A program made the position numbers and the translations under genes. A stretch of DNA of 64,000 nt from Lonsdalea populi (GTDB lineage: Bacteria; Pseudomonadota; Gammaproteobacteria; Enterobacterales; Enterobacteriaceae). The notes beneath the pieces are model-generated. The model made no database searches and was not told where the DNA came from. It was given only the letters and a program-made list of their open reading frames with translations. The DNA is taken from positions 1,240,001 through 1,304,000 of the forward strand of contig NZ_CP065534.1 in NCBI RefSeq assembly GCF_015999465.1, in the 5' to 3' direction. Each line of letters opens with the position of its first letter. Position 1 is the first letter of the stretch. This document shows, in pieces, positions 38,550-48,318 of this stretch.

Positions 38550-39191
38550 ATGACTGACAAGTCTCACCAGTGTGTCATTATCGGGATTGCCGGAGCCTCT
38601 GCCTCCGGTAAAAGCCTCATAGCCAGTACCCTTTACCGTGAGTTGCGTGAACAGGTGGGCGATGAACATATTGGTGTCATTCCGGAAGACTGCTATTACA
38701 AGGATCAAACCCATCTGACGATGGAAGAGCGGGTGAAAACCAACTATGACCATCCCAGCGCCATGGACCATAATCTGCTGTTACAGCATCTGAGAATGCT
38801 GAAGGGCGGTCAGGAAATCGCGCTGCCGCAGTACAGTTATGTGGAGCACTCCCGCCTTGAAGAAACGGTGCTTCTCGAACCAAAGAAAGTCATTATTCTG
38901 GAAGGCATTCTGCTGCTGACCGATGCCCGCCTGAGGGGCGAACTCAACTTTTCCATTTTTGTCGATACGCCGCTGGATATTTGCCTGCTGCGCCGTATGC
39001 GTCGCGACGTCAATGACCGTGGTCGTTCGATGGATTCCGTCATGGCGCAGTACCAGAAAACCGTACGTCCGATGTTTTTGCAATTCATTGAACCGTCTAA
39101 ACAATATGCGGACATCATCGTGCCGCGCGGGGGTAAAAACCGCATCGCTATCGATATTCTGAAGGCGAAAATCAGCCAGTTCTTTGAATAA
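38550..39191 (+). CDS. udk: Uridine kinase
   Basis: Udk phosphorylates uridine and cytidine to UMP and CMP in pyrimidine salvage. The 213 residues from the ATG at 38550 equal E. coli and begin [15 protein letters not shown]. Walker A is GASASGKS (about residues 16–23). [17 protein letters not shown] and the catalytic [12 protein letters not shown] region are conserved. An upstream in-frame ATG at 38481 gives a 23-residue extension without family support. dcd follows after 83 bp. Confidence 0.97.
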   Translation: MTDKSHQCVIIGIAGASASGKSLIASTLYRELREQVGDEHIGVIPEDCYYKDQTHLTMEERVKTNYDHPSAMDHNLLLQHLRMLKGGQEIALPQYSYVEHSRLEETVLLEPKKVIILEGILLLTDARLRGELNFSIFVDTPLDICLLRRMRRDVNDRGRSMDSVMAQYQKTVRPMFLQFIEPSKQYADIIVPRGGKNRIAIDILKAKISQFFE

Positions 39192-39277
39192 ACTGTTACG
39201 TGCAGGCGCTGCCGCCCTCGGTAACCCAGAGGCGACGGCAGAGGATTAACCTGTCTAAATCCTGAGCGGAGAAAATG

Positions 39278-39859
39278 ATGAGACTGTGCGATCGCGACAT
39301 TGAAAACTGGCTGGATGATGGCCGGCTGGTGATTACGCCACGTCCCCCCGTAGAACGTATTAACGGCGCGACGGTCGATGTGCGTCTGGGTAATCAGTTC
39401 CGCGTATTCCGCGGTCATACCGCCGCTTATATCGACCTGAGCGGGCCGAAAGACGAAGTCAGCGCGGCGCTCGATCGCGTGATGAGCGACGAAATCAATC
39501 TGTCGGAAGGCGAAGCCTTTTTCCTGCATCCGGGAGAGCTGGCGCTGGCGGTGACGCTGGAGTCGGTGACGCTGCCGGACAATCTGGTCGGCTGGCTGGA
39601 CGGCCGTTCTTCGCTGGCGCGGCTGGGGCTGATGGTGCATGTGACCGCGCACCGCATCGACCCAGGCTGGCAGGGGCGGATTGTGCTGGAGTTCTATAAT
39701 TCAGGGAAGCTGCCGCTGGCGCTGCGACCAGGCATGATGATCGGCGCGCTTAGCTTCGAACCGCTGTCAGGCCCGGCGGCCCGACCTTATAACCGACGGC
39801 AGGACGCCAAATACAAAGATCAGCAGGGCGCGGTGGCTAGCCGGATCGACAAAGACTAA
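39278..39859 (+). CDS. dcd: dCTP deaminase
   Basis: Dcd deaminates dCTP to dUTP, the main route to dTTP in enterobacteria. Two consecutive ATG codons follow a GGAG; the second gives 193 residues, as in E. coli (MRLCDRDIE). The trimeric dUTPase-fold motifs [17 protein letters not shown] (catalytic Glu and Arg region) and [17 protein letters not shown] are intact. It lies between udk and asmA in the normal order. Confidence 0.96.
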   Translation: MRLCDRDIENWLDDGRLVITPRPPVERINGATVDVRLGNQFRVFRGHTAAYIDLSGPKDEVSAALDRVMSDEINLSEGEAFFLHPGELALAVTLESVTLPDNLVGWLDGRSSLARLGLMVHVTAHRIDPGWQGRIVLEFYNSGKLPLALRPGMMIGALSFEPLSGPAARPYNRRQDAKYKDQQGAVASRIDKD

Positions 39860-39907
39860 GTCAATGACCCTGTCGCCGAATGCAGCCCGACTATCAATGA
39901 GGATGGC

Positions 39908-41698
39908 ATGAAAAGACTCTTCACCGCGCTGGTTATTCTGCTGGTGGTGCTGGCCGCTGGCATGAGTGCGTTAGTCGTGCTCATCAACCCGAATGATTTT
40001 CGCGGCTACATGACTCGTCAGGTAGTGGCCCGAAGCGGCTATCAACTGACGCTGGACGGCGATCTGCGCTGGCACGTCTGGCCGCAGCTCAGCATTCTGT
40101 CCGGCGGCATGTCGCTGAGTGCGCCGGGCGCGCAGGCGCCGATGGTCAGTGCCGAAAACATGCGCCTGGACGTCAAGCTCTGGCCTTTGCTGTCCCATCG
40201 GCTGGAAGTCAAGCAGGTGATGCTGAAAGGGGCGGTGGTTCGGCTTACCCCGGAAAGCCAGCCGAAAAAAACCAATCAGCCGATTGCCCCGCCGGGGGGG
40301 GCCGAAACCGACATCGGCAGCGGCTGGCGTTTTGATATCGGGCGCATAGAAGTGACCGACAGCCTGCTGATTTTACAGCAGGAGAGCGGCGAACAGCTCA
40401 ATTTGCGCGATATCAATCTGCGTTTGACGCGCGGCGGACCGAACGAGGCGCAGCTGACGTTATCTACCCGCATCAATCGTGACCAGCGCGATCTTTCCTT
40501 ATCGGGATCGTCCGTGCTGGACATGCGCGAATTTCCTCAGCGAGTCAGCGCCCGCATCGATCGTCTGGATTATCAGCTGCAAGGGGTCGGGCTGCCCACG
40601 AGCGGTATTACCGGTACTGGCGCTATGCAGGTGGATTATCAACGTCAGCCTGAAAAAATCACCGTCAGTCAGTTTGCTCTGAGCGCCAATCAAAGCCAGT
40701 TAAGCGGAACCGCAGCCTACACCTCGGGTATTGTGCCTGATTACAGGCTCGACCTGCGTTCGGAACAGCTCGATCTGGACATGTTGCTGGGACTGACCAA
40801 GAACGAAGACGATGCCTCCGGTGCGGAAAAAACGCCGGCGGTGAAACCGGTCATCTCCGGGGATGTTCCTCCGCAGCAGGTTAACAGCGGGCTGCGCAAT
40901 TTTACCGCGCATATCGCTTTACAAGCCGACGCCTTGATCTACCGCAGCGTCAAGATAAACCAGTTCAGCGCGACTGGCGTCAACCAGCGGGGCAAAGTGA
41001 CGGTTGCCGAACTGAGCGGGCGAGTGGGCGATGGCCATTTCTCACTGCCGGGAACGCTGGACATCGATGCCTCTCCGGCCATCAACGTGCAGCTTAAACT
41101 GGAGAATGTCGAGTTATCCGATCTTATGCGGGTGCTGACGCTGCCGGAAACGTCGAGCGGCACATTTACTATGCAGGGCAAATTCAGCGGAGACAGCCTG
41201 ACCGTGCCGGCGATGCTGTCCAAATGGCAGGGCAGCGCCGCGATGCACGCCAGCAGACTGCGGCTGTATGGGCTAAACATTCCGCGGATGATCCAGCAGG
41301 CGGTGGAACGCAACAGCAACGGGGTCCGGGGGCAAAGCGGCGACGAGCATTTCACTGAAATGCAGCAGGTCACTGGTCAGGCCCGCCTCAATGCCGGGAA
41401 ACTGCGGATGTACAACCTGGATGGGCGCTCGCACACTATGTCGATAGGGGGAGAAGGGCTGCTGGATCTACCGGCGCAGAGCTGCGACATCAACCTCAGC
41501 GTGCAGGTGATTGAGGGTTGGCAGGGCGACGATCGCGTGGTGCAGCTGTTGAAAAATACCCGGATTCCTTTCCGCCTGTATGGCCCCTTCGGCAACCTGA
41601 GCTATCAGTTGCCGGTCGACCAGATGCTGCGTAAGCGGCTGCAGGATGAACTGAAGCAGCAGATCAGCGACTGGTCGAAGAAGAACCAGCCCGACTGA
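39908..41698 (+). CDS. asmA: AsmA-family outer membrane assembly/lipid transport protein
   Basis: AsmA is an inner-membrane-anchored periplasmic protein of the repeating-beta-groove family (with TamB, YhdP), affecting outer-membrane lipid balance and porin assembly. The 596 residues compare with 617 in E. coli. There is an N-terminal anchor (about residues 5–25) followed by LINPNDFRGYM and LDGDLRWHVWPQLSI, typical of the family. The C-terminal AsmA domain contains RLYGLNIPRMIQQ and IPFRLYGPFGNLSYQLP. It stands 48 bp after dcd and is convergent with yegH. Confidence 0.93.
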   Translation: MKRLFTALVILLVVLAAGMSALVVLINPNDFRGYMTRQVVARSGYQLTLDGDLRWHVWPQLSILSGGMSLSAPGAQAPMVSAENMRLDVKLWPLLSHRLEVKQVMLKGAVVRLTPESQPKKTNQPIAPPGGAETDIGSGWRFDIGRIEVTDSLLILQQESGEQLNLRDINLRLTRGGPNEAQLTLSTRINRDQRDLSLSGSSVLDMREFPQRVSARIDRLDYQLQGVGLPTSGITGTGAMQVDYQRQPEKITVSQFALSANQSQLSGTAAYTSGIVPDYRLDLRSEQLDLDMLLGLTKNEDDASGAEKTPAVKPVISGDVPPQQVNSGLRNFTAHIALQADALIYRSVKINQFSATGVNQRGKVTVAELSGRVGDGHFSLPGTLDIDASPAINVQLKLENVELSDLMRVLTLPETSSGTFTMQGKFSGDSLTVPAMLSKWQGSAAMHASRLRLYGLNIPRMIQQAVERNSNGVRGQSGDEHFTEMQQVTGQARLNAGKLRMYNLDGRSHTMSIGGEGLLDLPAQSCDINLSVQVIEGWQGDDRVVQLLKNTRIPFRLYGPFGNLSYQLPVDQMLRKRLQDELKQQISDWSKKNQPD

Positions 41699-41704
41699 TA
41701 CGCC

Positions 41705-41742
41705 TGAGGCCAGCCGGTGACGGTGCGGCCTCAACGTTTTTT
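41705..41742 (+). terminator. Terminator of asmA
   Basis: TGAGGCC and GGCCTCA arms are followed by a run of six T, six bases after asmA. Confidence 0.85.
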
Positions 41743-41941
41743 CTCTCACGACATGGCGTTGGGACACCGGCTCCGCTCACCACGGGGGCCGCACAGCTTC
41801 GAACGAATGAGACACCGACGTGAGCGCTGCGTTTTCCTTCTGGTCAACCTCGCCCGTCAGCAGTGCGATGGTTGACGCATCGTCAATCGCGCCGCTCAAT
41901 GGGCGGCACAGGCGAAGATGTCGTCGGATTTAATTAAAGGC

Positions 41942-43522
41942 TTAAACCTCGTACTCTATTTCGTTTTCGTCCTGCGGGATCACCAGCACCTTGATAATGC
42001 GGTGGCTTTCGACGGATAACACCCGGAACAACACGTTATCAATGCGCACTTCGTCGCCTTCTTCCGGTATTTTTTGCGTATGCTCCATCAGCAGGCCCGC
42101 CAGCGTGTGGAACTCACGTTTCTCTTCCAGTTTCAGCGGGACGTACATCAGCAAATCTTCCACCGGCAGATAGCCATTGGCGATGAGCGTGCCGTCCGCG
42201 TTCATCTGAATATCGTGGCGTGCGTCCAGCTCTTCCCCTTCAAGCGGCAGGTTACCGGCGATGGTTTCCATTACGTCGCTCAGCGTGACAATACCTTCAA
42301 CCGAGCCGAACTCATCCACGATAAATGCGAAATGCGTATGCGCTTCGCGGAACTGCTCCAGCGCCGACAGCAGCGAGAGCTGTTCCGGGAAGACCAGCGG
42401 TTGCCGGATGAGAGTTCGCAGATCCAGCGGCTCCCCGTTCAACTGCTGACGCAGCAGCTCAATGACATGCACGACGCCGAGCGGTTCATCCGACACATTG
42501 CCGTCGGTAACGACCAGGCGGGTATGCGAATTTTTTTCCATCAGGGCAGGAAGGTTTTCCGGCGCGGTATTGATATCGATGTTTTCGATATCATGACGAG
42601 AGGTCATGATGCTGCCCACGGAGCGCTGGGACATTCCCAGCACGCGCTCGATCATCCGCTGTTCCTGCTGATTGAAGACCTGCTGGTTGACGGCATCGGC
42701 ACTGTCGGCGTTGGTCGCGGTTTCTCGGTCGGCGTCTTCCTGCTCGCCGCGCAGGAGTTTCAGCACCGCTTCGGCCGTGCGCTGACGAAGCGGCATGGTG
42801 GAAGAGAGGAAACGGCGGCGATTAAACATCGCCACCTGATTCAGCATTTCTATCATGACGGAGAAGCCGATAGCCGCGTAGAGATAACCTTTGGGAATAG
42901 AGTAGCCAAAGGCTTCCGCCACCAGACTGAAGCCGATCATCAGAAGGAAGCTCAGACACAGGATAACGATAGTGGGGTGGGCGCTGACGAAACGTGTGAG
43001 CGGCTTACTGGCCAGCAGCATCAGGCCGATGGCGATGGTCACTGCGGCCATCATGACCAGTAAATGGTCGGTCATACCGACGGCGGTGATCACCGAATCC
43101 AGTGAAAAGATAGCGTCCAGCACCACAATTTGCGCCACCACGGGCCAGAAGCGCGCGCCTTTACGCTGATTCTGCTGTTCCTCGTCCTTGCCTTCGAGCC
43201 GTTCGTTAAGCTCCATCGTCCCTTTAAAGAGCAGGAACAGGCCGCCAATCAGCACGATCAGATCGCGCGCGCTGAATTCCTGTCCCAGCATGGAGAATAA
43301 CGGCGAGGTCAATGTGACCAGCCAGGAAAGTGAAGAGAGCAGAACGAATCGCATCAGCAACGCTAATGACAAACCGACAACCCTTGCGCGATCCCTTAAT
43401 TTTTCCGGCAGTTTTTCAGCAAGAATGGCGATGAACACCAGATTATCAATGCCCAACACCAGCTCCAGCACCACCAACGTGGCCAGACCAGCCCAGATTG
43501 TTGGATCGACCATCCATTCCAT
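41942..43522 (-). CDS. yegH: TerC/CBS/CorC-domain inner membrane protein YegH
   Basis: YegH has a TerC-type membrane domain with about seven spans (residues 1–245, with [15 protein letters not shown] and [15 protein letters not shown], whose acidic residues suggest cation binding). A cytoplasmic CBS pair (about 300–430) and a CorC/HlyC-type C-terminal domain (about 440–520) follow. The 526 residues equal the family. Function is unknown; it is related to metal-ion exporters. It lies between asmA and the polysaccharide locus wza, as in E. coli K-12, and is divergent from wza across 862 bp. Confidence 0.92.
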   Translation of the reverse strand: MEWMVDPTIWAGLATLVVLELVLGIDNLVFIAILAEKLPEKLRDRARVVGLSLALLMRFVLLSSLSWLVTLTSPLFSMLGQEFSARDLIVLIGGLFLLFKGTMELNERLEGKDEEQQNQRKGARFWPVVAQIVVLDAIFSLDSVITAVGMTDHLLVMMAAVTIAIGLMLLASKPLTRFVSAHPTIVILCLSFLLMIGFSLVAEAFGYSIPKGYLYAAIGFSVMIEMLNQVAMFNRRRFLSSTMPLRQRTAEAVLKLLRGEQEDADRETATNADSADAVNQQVFNQQEQRMIERVLGMSQRSVGSIMTSRHDIENIDINTAPENLPALMEKNSHTRLVVTDGNVSDEPLGVVHVIELLRQQLNGEPLDLRTLIRQPLVFPEQLSLLSALEQFREAHTHFAFIVDEFGSVEGIVTLSDVMETIAGNLPLEGEELDARHDIQMNADGTLIANGYLPVEDLLMYVPLKLEEKREFHTLAGLLMEHTQKIPEEGDEVRIDNVLFRVLSVESHRIIKVLVIPQDENEIEYEV

Positions 43523-43645
43523 AACGGGAAGTTACCTCTATTAACATCATGTATTTAATAACCGGATAGGTTATCAGGACATACCGCATCCCACCAGACA
43601 TAGCGCCCCTGAGGGCTAATTTCTCCCGCGTGCGGAGCGTTGTTA

Positions 43646-43659
43646 TAGGAATAAACCTA
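43646..43659. promoter_or_regulatory. RcsAB-box-like palindrome
   Basis: TAGGAATAAACCTA matches the RcsAB consensus TAAGAATATTCCTA at 11 of 14 positions and is itself nearly symmetrical. RcsAB activates group 1-type exopolysaccharide operons from such a site upstream of wza. Confidence 0.6.
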
Positions 43660-44011
43660 GGGGAAAGAAAAACTATAGGTGCTATCTTCCGGTAATAAAT
43701 GTTATTTAAGGATTTATTTAGTTATGGCTAATAAGCCCGTCTCTTCCAAGCTTAAATATGGACTTAATATCTTGTTTTTGTATCGAATGAGGGGCCGTTG
43801 CCAAAAATAAAGAGGCACGTTATAGCCATTATCTGAAAATGGCCTTGTCGTCGATATTCACCTTGTCATCAGGAATTATTTTTCCCTATGCTTTTGGAGC
43901 GTGAAATAAGGTTTATTTATTCATGATCTGAATTTTATTTTCGGGTGTTTTTCCTATTGATTTTCAAGATAGCACACAGAAATTATGTTTACCTTAAAGA
44001 ATGAAGTGTCT

Positions 44012-44053
44012 TTAGCGGATTGGTTGCTGCAAGCCAAGGGCGGTAGCGTACCT
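44012..44053 (+). promoter_or_regulatory. JUMPstart sequence with ops element (RfaH recruitment site)
   Basis: GCTGCAAGCCAAGGGCGGTA continues into GCGTACCTG; the ops core GGCGGTAGCGTA is at 44039–44050. It is found in the leaders of long surface polysaccharide operons, where RfaH binds the paused polymerase and suppresses termination and polarity. It lies 332 bp before wza, on the operon strand. Confidence 0.93.
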
Positions 44054-44384
44054 GAAGATGATTGATAACAGAATGTTATCGGTAATTTAATCACTTTTTA
44101 AGGGTTATCATTAAGTTTTTCTAATGTTTTTTGCGGACCGTGAATGTTCATATCTTAATCAAGGCTCATTAACAGACACAGCCTCAATAAGGCTAATGAA
44201 CGGAGTGGAAACACAATTTGATGATAAGAATAAGGGAAGCGATGTATTGGACAGAAACATGCCGTAATCTGATATTTCCAAGCCTTAACGCTGATGGAAC
44301 TTTCTTATTTCACAAATATGACAGTTTTTTCTTATAACTGGTACGCCCTTAACTCTCATTATTGAAAAGCGATGGCATAACAGG

Positions 44385-45521
44385 ATGATAAACCTAAAAA
44401 TGAAATTAGTTTCGCTGCTTGTTTCAACGATATTACTGGGAGGGTGTACGGTTATTCCGGGTTCGCATCTCTCGATCTCCGATAAAGAAGTGGTGGAACA
44501 GCCGGATGACGATTTCAATATCAGCAAGCTGGTAAATGTATACCCGATTACCCCTTCATTAATCGATCGTCTTCGGACGAAACCTGTCATTGCGCAGGCT
44601 AACCCGCACCTGGAGCAAGAGCTGCAACGTTATGAATATCGCATAGGCGTGGGCGATGTACTGATGGTGACGGTCTGGGATCATCCTGAACTGACGACGC
44701 CGGCGGGGACCTACCGCAGCGCCAGCGATACCGGCAACTGGGTTCACTCTGACGGCACCATCTTTTACCCATATATCGGCAAGGTGAAGGTCGCGGGTAA
44801 AACGGTGAGCGAGGTGCGCGGCGAGGTCATGCGTCGACTGGCGCAGTATATTGAATCGCCGCAGGTGGAAGTCAGCATTGCGGCGTTCCGTTCGCAAAAA
44901 GCCTACGTCACGGGCGAAGTAGCCAAGTCCGGTCAGCAGGCCATCACCAACGTGCCGTTGACCATCCTTGACGCCATCAACAACGCGGGCGGCCTGACCA
45001 CCAACGCCGACTGGCGGAACCTGATTCTGACCCATAACGGCAAAGACGAGCGGATTTCGCTGCAGGCTTTGATGCAGAACGGCGATTTGTCTCAAAACCG
45101 GTTGTTGTATCCGGGCGACATTCTGTTTATCCCACGCGATGACGATTTGAAAATCTTCGTGATGGGGGAAGTCAACAAACAGACCACGTTGAAAATGGAC
45201 CGCAGCGGCATGACGCTGACCGAAGCGTTGGGCAATGCGGAAGGGATGAATCAGTCCTTTGCAGATGCGACCGGAGTGTTCGTTATCCGTCCGTTGCATG
45301 GCACCCAGGGGCCGAAACTGGCGAATATCTACCAGTTGAACACCGCGGATGCGACCTCGCTGGTCATGGGCTCCGAGTTCAAATTGCAGCCTTATGACGT
45401 GGTGTATGTGACGACGGCGCCGGTGGCCCGCTGGAACCGTCTGATCACACAGCTGGTGCCGACGATTGGCGGGTTCAACGACCTCAGCGAAGGCTCATTG
45501 CGTATTCGCAACTGGCCCTAG
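44385..45521 (+). CDS. wza: Outer membrane polysaccharide export protein Wza
   Basis: Wza forms the octameric outer-membrane pore through which the polymer leaves the cell. The lipobox LLGGC gives an acylated Cys21. The export (poly-export) domain begins near residue 85 ([19 protein letters not shown]), and SLBB domains follow ([30 protein letters not shown]). The C-terminal amphipathic helix ([17 protein letters not shown]) lines the outer-membrane barrel. The 378 residues compare with 379 in E. coli. A start at 44400 is also possible because the AGG lies very close to the first ATG. It is the first gene of the cluster. Confidence 0.96.
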   Translation: MINLKMKLVSLLVSTILLGGCTVIPGSHLSISDKEVVEQPDDDFNISKLVNVYPITPSLIDRLRTKPVIAQANPHLEQELQRYEYRIGVGDVLMVTVWDHPELTTPAGTYRSASDTGNWVHSDGTIFYPYIGKVKVAGKTVSEVRGEVMRRLAQYIESPQVEVSIAAFRSQKAYVTGEVAKSGQQAITNVPLTILDAINNAGGLTTNADWRNLILTHNGKDERISLQALMQNGDLSQNRLLYPGDILFIPRDDDLKIFVMGEVNKQTTLKMDRSGMTLTEALGNAEGMNQSFADATGVFVIRPLHGTQGPKLANIYQLNTADATSLVMGSEFKLQPYDVVYVTTAPVARWNRLITQLVPTIGGFNDLSEGSLRIRNWP

Positions 45522-45534
45522 GAGTTCGTAAGCG

Positions 45535-45969
45535 ATGTTTGATTCCATTCTGGTGGTTTGTGTCGGCAACATATGCCGCTCTCCGACGGGGGAGCGGTTA
45601 TTAAGACAGGCGCTGCCGGGCAAGACGGTGGCTTCGGCCGGACTGGGCGCGCTGGTCGGCAACCCCGCGGACAGAATGGCAGCGGAAGTCGCGGCCCAGC
45701 ATGGCTTGTCGCTGGAGGGGCATCGCGCTCGCCAGCTTACTGGCACACTGTGCCGCCAGTTTGATCTGATTCTGGTGATGGAGAAGGGGCATATTGATGC
45801 CGTTGGCCGCCATGCGCCGGAAGTGAGAGGAAAAACCATGCTATTCGGCTACTGGCTGAACCAGCAGGAAATAGACGACCCCTACCGTAGAAGTCGTGAA
45901 GCGTTTGAAATGGTATTCACCCAATTAGAACAGTCTGCCCATCAATGGGTGCAGGCACTGAGCCGTTAA
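45535..45969 (+). CDS. wzb: Low-molecular-weight protein-tyrosine phosphatase Wzb
   Basis: Wzb dephosphorylates the Tyr-rich tail of Wzc; the phosphorylation cycle is needed for high-level polymer assembly. It has 144 residues. The P-loop CVGNICRS has the nucleophile Cys9 and Arg15. The general acid lies in DDPYRRS (about residue 115). It follows wza by 13 bp and precedes wzc by 15 bp, the invariant wza-wzb-wzc order. Confidence 0.96.
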   Translation: MFDSILVVCVGNICRSPTGERLLRQALPGKTVASAGLGALVGNPADRMAAEVAAQHGLSLEGHRARQLTGTLCRQFDLILVMEKGHIDAVGRHAPEVRGKTMLFGYWLNQQEIDDPYRRSREAFEMVFTQLEQSAHQWVQALSR

Positions 45970-45984
45970 CCTGCAGGGATTAAG

Positions 45985-48159
45985 ATGTCAGAGAAAATTG
46001 CCGTGAAAACATCTGAAATTGATAGATCAGACGATGTCGATTTGGGCCGTTTACTGGGAACAATGCTGGATAACCGCTGGCTTATAATCAGCGTCACCAC
46101 CATTTTTACTGTGCTCGGCATTCTCTATGTATTAATGGCGACGCCGATTTATCGCGCCGATGCGTTAATACAAGTTGAACAAGATGCGGGAGACAGCCTC
46201 TTAAAAGATGTTTCCAGCATGTTGCCGGACGCCAAGCCGCAATCTGCCGCTGAGATTGAATTAATCAAATCCCGGATGGTGATTGGGAAAACCGTTCAAG
46301 ATTTATCGTTGGACACGGAGGTGGAGCAAAAATACTTCCCAGGCATCGGTAAAGGTTTCGCGCGCATTCTGAATCAGAAGTCTGGAAATATCGCCATTTC
46401 CCGCCTGCAGGTCCCCGGCATGGTCATGAACAAAGTGCTGACGCTGGAAGTGTTGGATAGCGGGCGCTATCGCCTGACCGACAGCGACGGCCGCGTTGAT
46501 ATTACGGGGAAAGTCGGGCAACTGGAAAGTCGCGATAGGGTTTCTATTCTGGTGAGTGATATTGAAGCGCCGGCAGGAACGGAATTCAACGTGCGTAAAC
46601 TGGATGAGCTGACGGCGATTAATAAAACGCTTAATGCGCTGGCGGTGGCGGATAAGGGCAAAGATACCGGCGTATTGTCACTGACGCTGGAAGGCGTTGA
46701 TCCCGAGCAGACGCAAAAGATTCTGAACAGCATCGCCGATAATTATCTGCAGCAGAACGTTGAACGGAAATCAGCGGAAGCGGCGAAAAGTCTGGAATTT
46801 CTCAAAGGTCAGCTGCCTATTGTACGGACCTCGTTGGATGAGGCGGAAAATAAGCTGAATCTCTTCCGCCAACAGAATGACTCCGTGGATCTCACGCTGG
46901 AAGCGAAGTCCGTGTTGGATACGATGGTGGGCGTTGAGTCTCAGTTGAACGAGCTTACCTTTAAAGAGGCGGAAATTTCCAAGCTCTATACCAAGGAGCA
47001 TCCGGCCTACCGCGCTCTGATGGAAAAACGCAAAACGCTGGAAGATGAGCGGGACAAACTGAACAAACGCGTCAACGGCATGCCCAAGACCCAGCAGGAA
47101 ATTCTGCGGTTAACGCGTGACGTCAATGTCGGTCAGGAAGTCTATGTCCAGTTGATGAATAAACAGCAGGAACTGAGTATTAACAAGGCCAGCACCGTCG
47201 GCAACGTGCGAATCATCGACTCGGCGATGGTGAAAATGAGCCCGGTGAAACCGAAGAAAGCGTTGATGGTGTTGCTGTCAATCATCCTTGGCAGCATGGT
47301 GTCCGTTGCTTTCGTCGTGCTCAAAACCGTATTGCATAAAGGGATCGAAAACCCCGAGCAGTTGGAAGAGCTGGGCGTCAATGTCTATGCCAGCGTGCCG
47401 CTGTCCGAATGGCAGCAGAAGAAAGATCGTGAAACGGCCGTCAGACATAAACGGGGCAGCCCTATGGTTCCTTCGCTGCTGGCGATGGGGAATCCGACCG
47501 ATCTGGCTATCGAAGCGATCCGGAGTCTGCGCACCAGCCTGCACTTCGCCATGATGGAAGCGAAAAACAATGTACTGATGATTTCCGGCGCCAGTCCGGG
47601 TATCGGCAAGTCTTTTATCAGCGCCAACCTGGGGGCTGTCGTTGCCCAGTCGGGCCAGCGCGTTCTGGTGGTGGACTGCGACATGCGCAAAGGCTATGCC
47701 CACCAGTTGATGGGGACGAGCGGCGACAAAGGGCTATCGGATATTCTGTCCGGACAGCTTGCCGCGGAAACGACGGTGCGTCAGACAGCCCAGGAAAATC
47801 TGAGTTTTATTCCGCGTGGGCAGATCCCGCCGAACCCGTCGGAACTGTTAATGCACAACAATTTCTCCCGTTTCCTGGGGTGGGCGAGTGAAAACTTCGA
47901 CATCGTTCTACTGGATACGCCGCCGATTCTGGCCGTGACCGACGCGGCGATCATCAGCCGTCAGGTGGGCACGTCGCTGCTGGTGGCTCGCTTCCTGGTA
48001 AATACGCCGAAGGAGATCGAAGTCAGCATCCGCCGTTTCGAGCAGAACGGTGCCGACATCAAGGGCGTTATCTTGAATGCCGTCGTGAAACGCGCGGCCA
48101 GCTACTACGGAGATGGTAGCTACAACTACTATGCGTATGAATACAAGTCGGATAATTAA
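45985..48159 (+). CDS. wzc: Polysaccharide co-polymerase tyrosine autokinase Wzc
   Basis: Wzc is an inner-membrane BY-kinase that couples polymerisation to export. It has an N-terminal span (about residues 32–52), a large periplasmic Wzz-type domain with coiled coil, a second span (about 427–447, after the Pro-rich MSPVKPKK), and a cytoplasmic kinase. Walker A (GASPGIGKS) is at 535–543, Walker A' in VVDCDMRKGY, and Walker B in VLLDTPPILAVTD. The C-terminal Tyr cluster (SYYGDGSYNYYAYEY) is the autophosphorylation site. It has 724 residues. A hairpin follows 40 bp after the stop. Confidence 0.96.
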   Translation: MSEKIAVKTSEIDRSDDVDLGRLLGTMLDNRWLIISVTTIFTVLGILYVLMATPIYRADALIQVEQDAGDSLLKDVSSMLPDAKPQSAAEIELIKSRMVIGKTVQDLSLDTEVEQKYFPGIGKGFARILNQKSGNIAISRLQVPGMVMNKVLTLEVLDSGRYRLTDSDGRVDITGKVGQLESRDRVSILVSDIEAPAGTEFNVRKLDELTAINKTLNALAVADKGKDTGVLSLTLEGVDPEQTQKILNSIADNYLQQNVERKSAEAAKSLEFLKGQLPIVRTSLDEAENKLNLFRQQNDSVDLTLEAKSVLDTMVGVESQLNELTFKEAEISKLYTKEHPAYRALMEKRKTLEDERDKLNKRVNGMPKTQQEILRLTRDVNVGQEVYVQLMNKQQELSINKASTVGNVRIIDSAMVKMSPVKPKKALMVLLSIILGSMVSVAFVVLKTVLHKGIENPEQLEELGVNVYASVPLSEWQQKKDRETAVRHKRGSPMVPSLLAMGNPTDLAIEAIRSLRTSLHFAMMEAKNNVLMISGASPGIGKSFISANLGAVVAQSGQRVLVVDCDMRKGYAHQLMGTSGDKGLSDILSGQLAAETTVRQTAQENLSFIPRGQIPPNPSELLMHNNFSRFLGWASENFDIVLLDTPPILAVTDAAIISRQVGTSLLVARFLVNTPKEIEVSIRRFEQNGADIKGVILNAVVKRAASYYGDGSYNYYAYEYKSDN

Positions 48160-48197
48160 CGACCGAACATTCAGCGATGAGCGTGTATCCAACGTCG

Positions 48198-48240
48198 TAT
48201 GGCCTGGAAGCGTCGAATGCACGGGGCTTCCAGGCTCCAT
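48198..48240 (+). terminator. Attenuator-like hairpin between wzc and the polymerase gene
   Basis: GCCTGGAAGC (48202–48211) and GCTTCCAGGC (48226–48235) form a perfect ten-base stem, extended by ATGG/CCAT past a small bulge. No T run follows. In E. coli group 1 capsule loci a hairpin after wzc dampens transcription into the later genes and is overcome by RfaH, and this site fits that position. Confidence 0.6.
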
Positions 48241-48318
48241 ATCCACGATATCGCCATCGCCGTCCGACGCCTGTCATCACCCTATCTGCAGTTCATTTTA
48301 TTTAGAGCGTATTCGCTA

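Larger units (their letters stand above)
43523..44384 (+). promoter_or_regulatory. Long AT-rich leader of the exopolysaccharide operon
   Basis: This 862-bp region between divergent yegH and wza holds no convincing gene. It contains an RcsAB-like box (43646–43659), a JUMPstart/ops element (44012–44053), and a hairpin just after ops (GATAACA-GAA-TGTTATC, 44064–44080). The distance from the RcsAB box to wza, about 740 bp, recalls the long leaders of the Erwinia ams and E. coli cps operons. Confidence 0.8.

Noticed and set aside
43523..43640. Manganese riboswitch in front of the TerC-family gene yegH
   Set aside because: No paired-loop layout of the yybP-ykoY type could be recognised by eye, and YegH is not a usual target.
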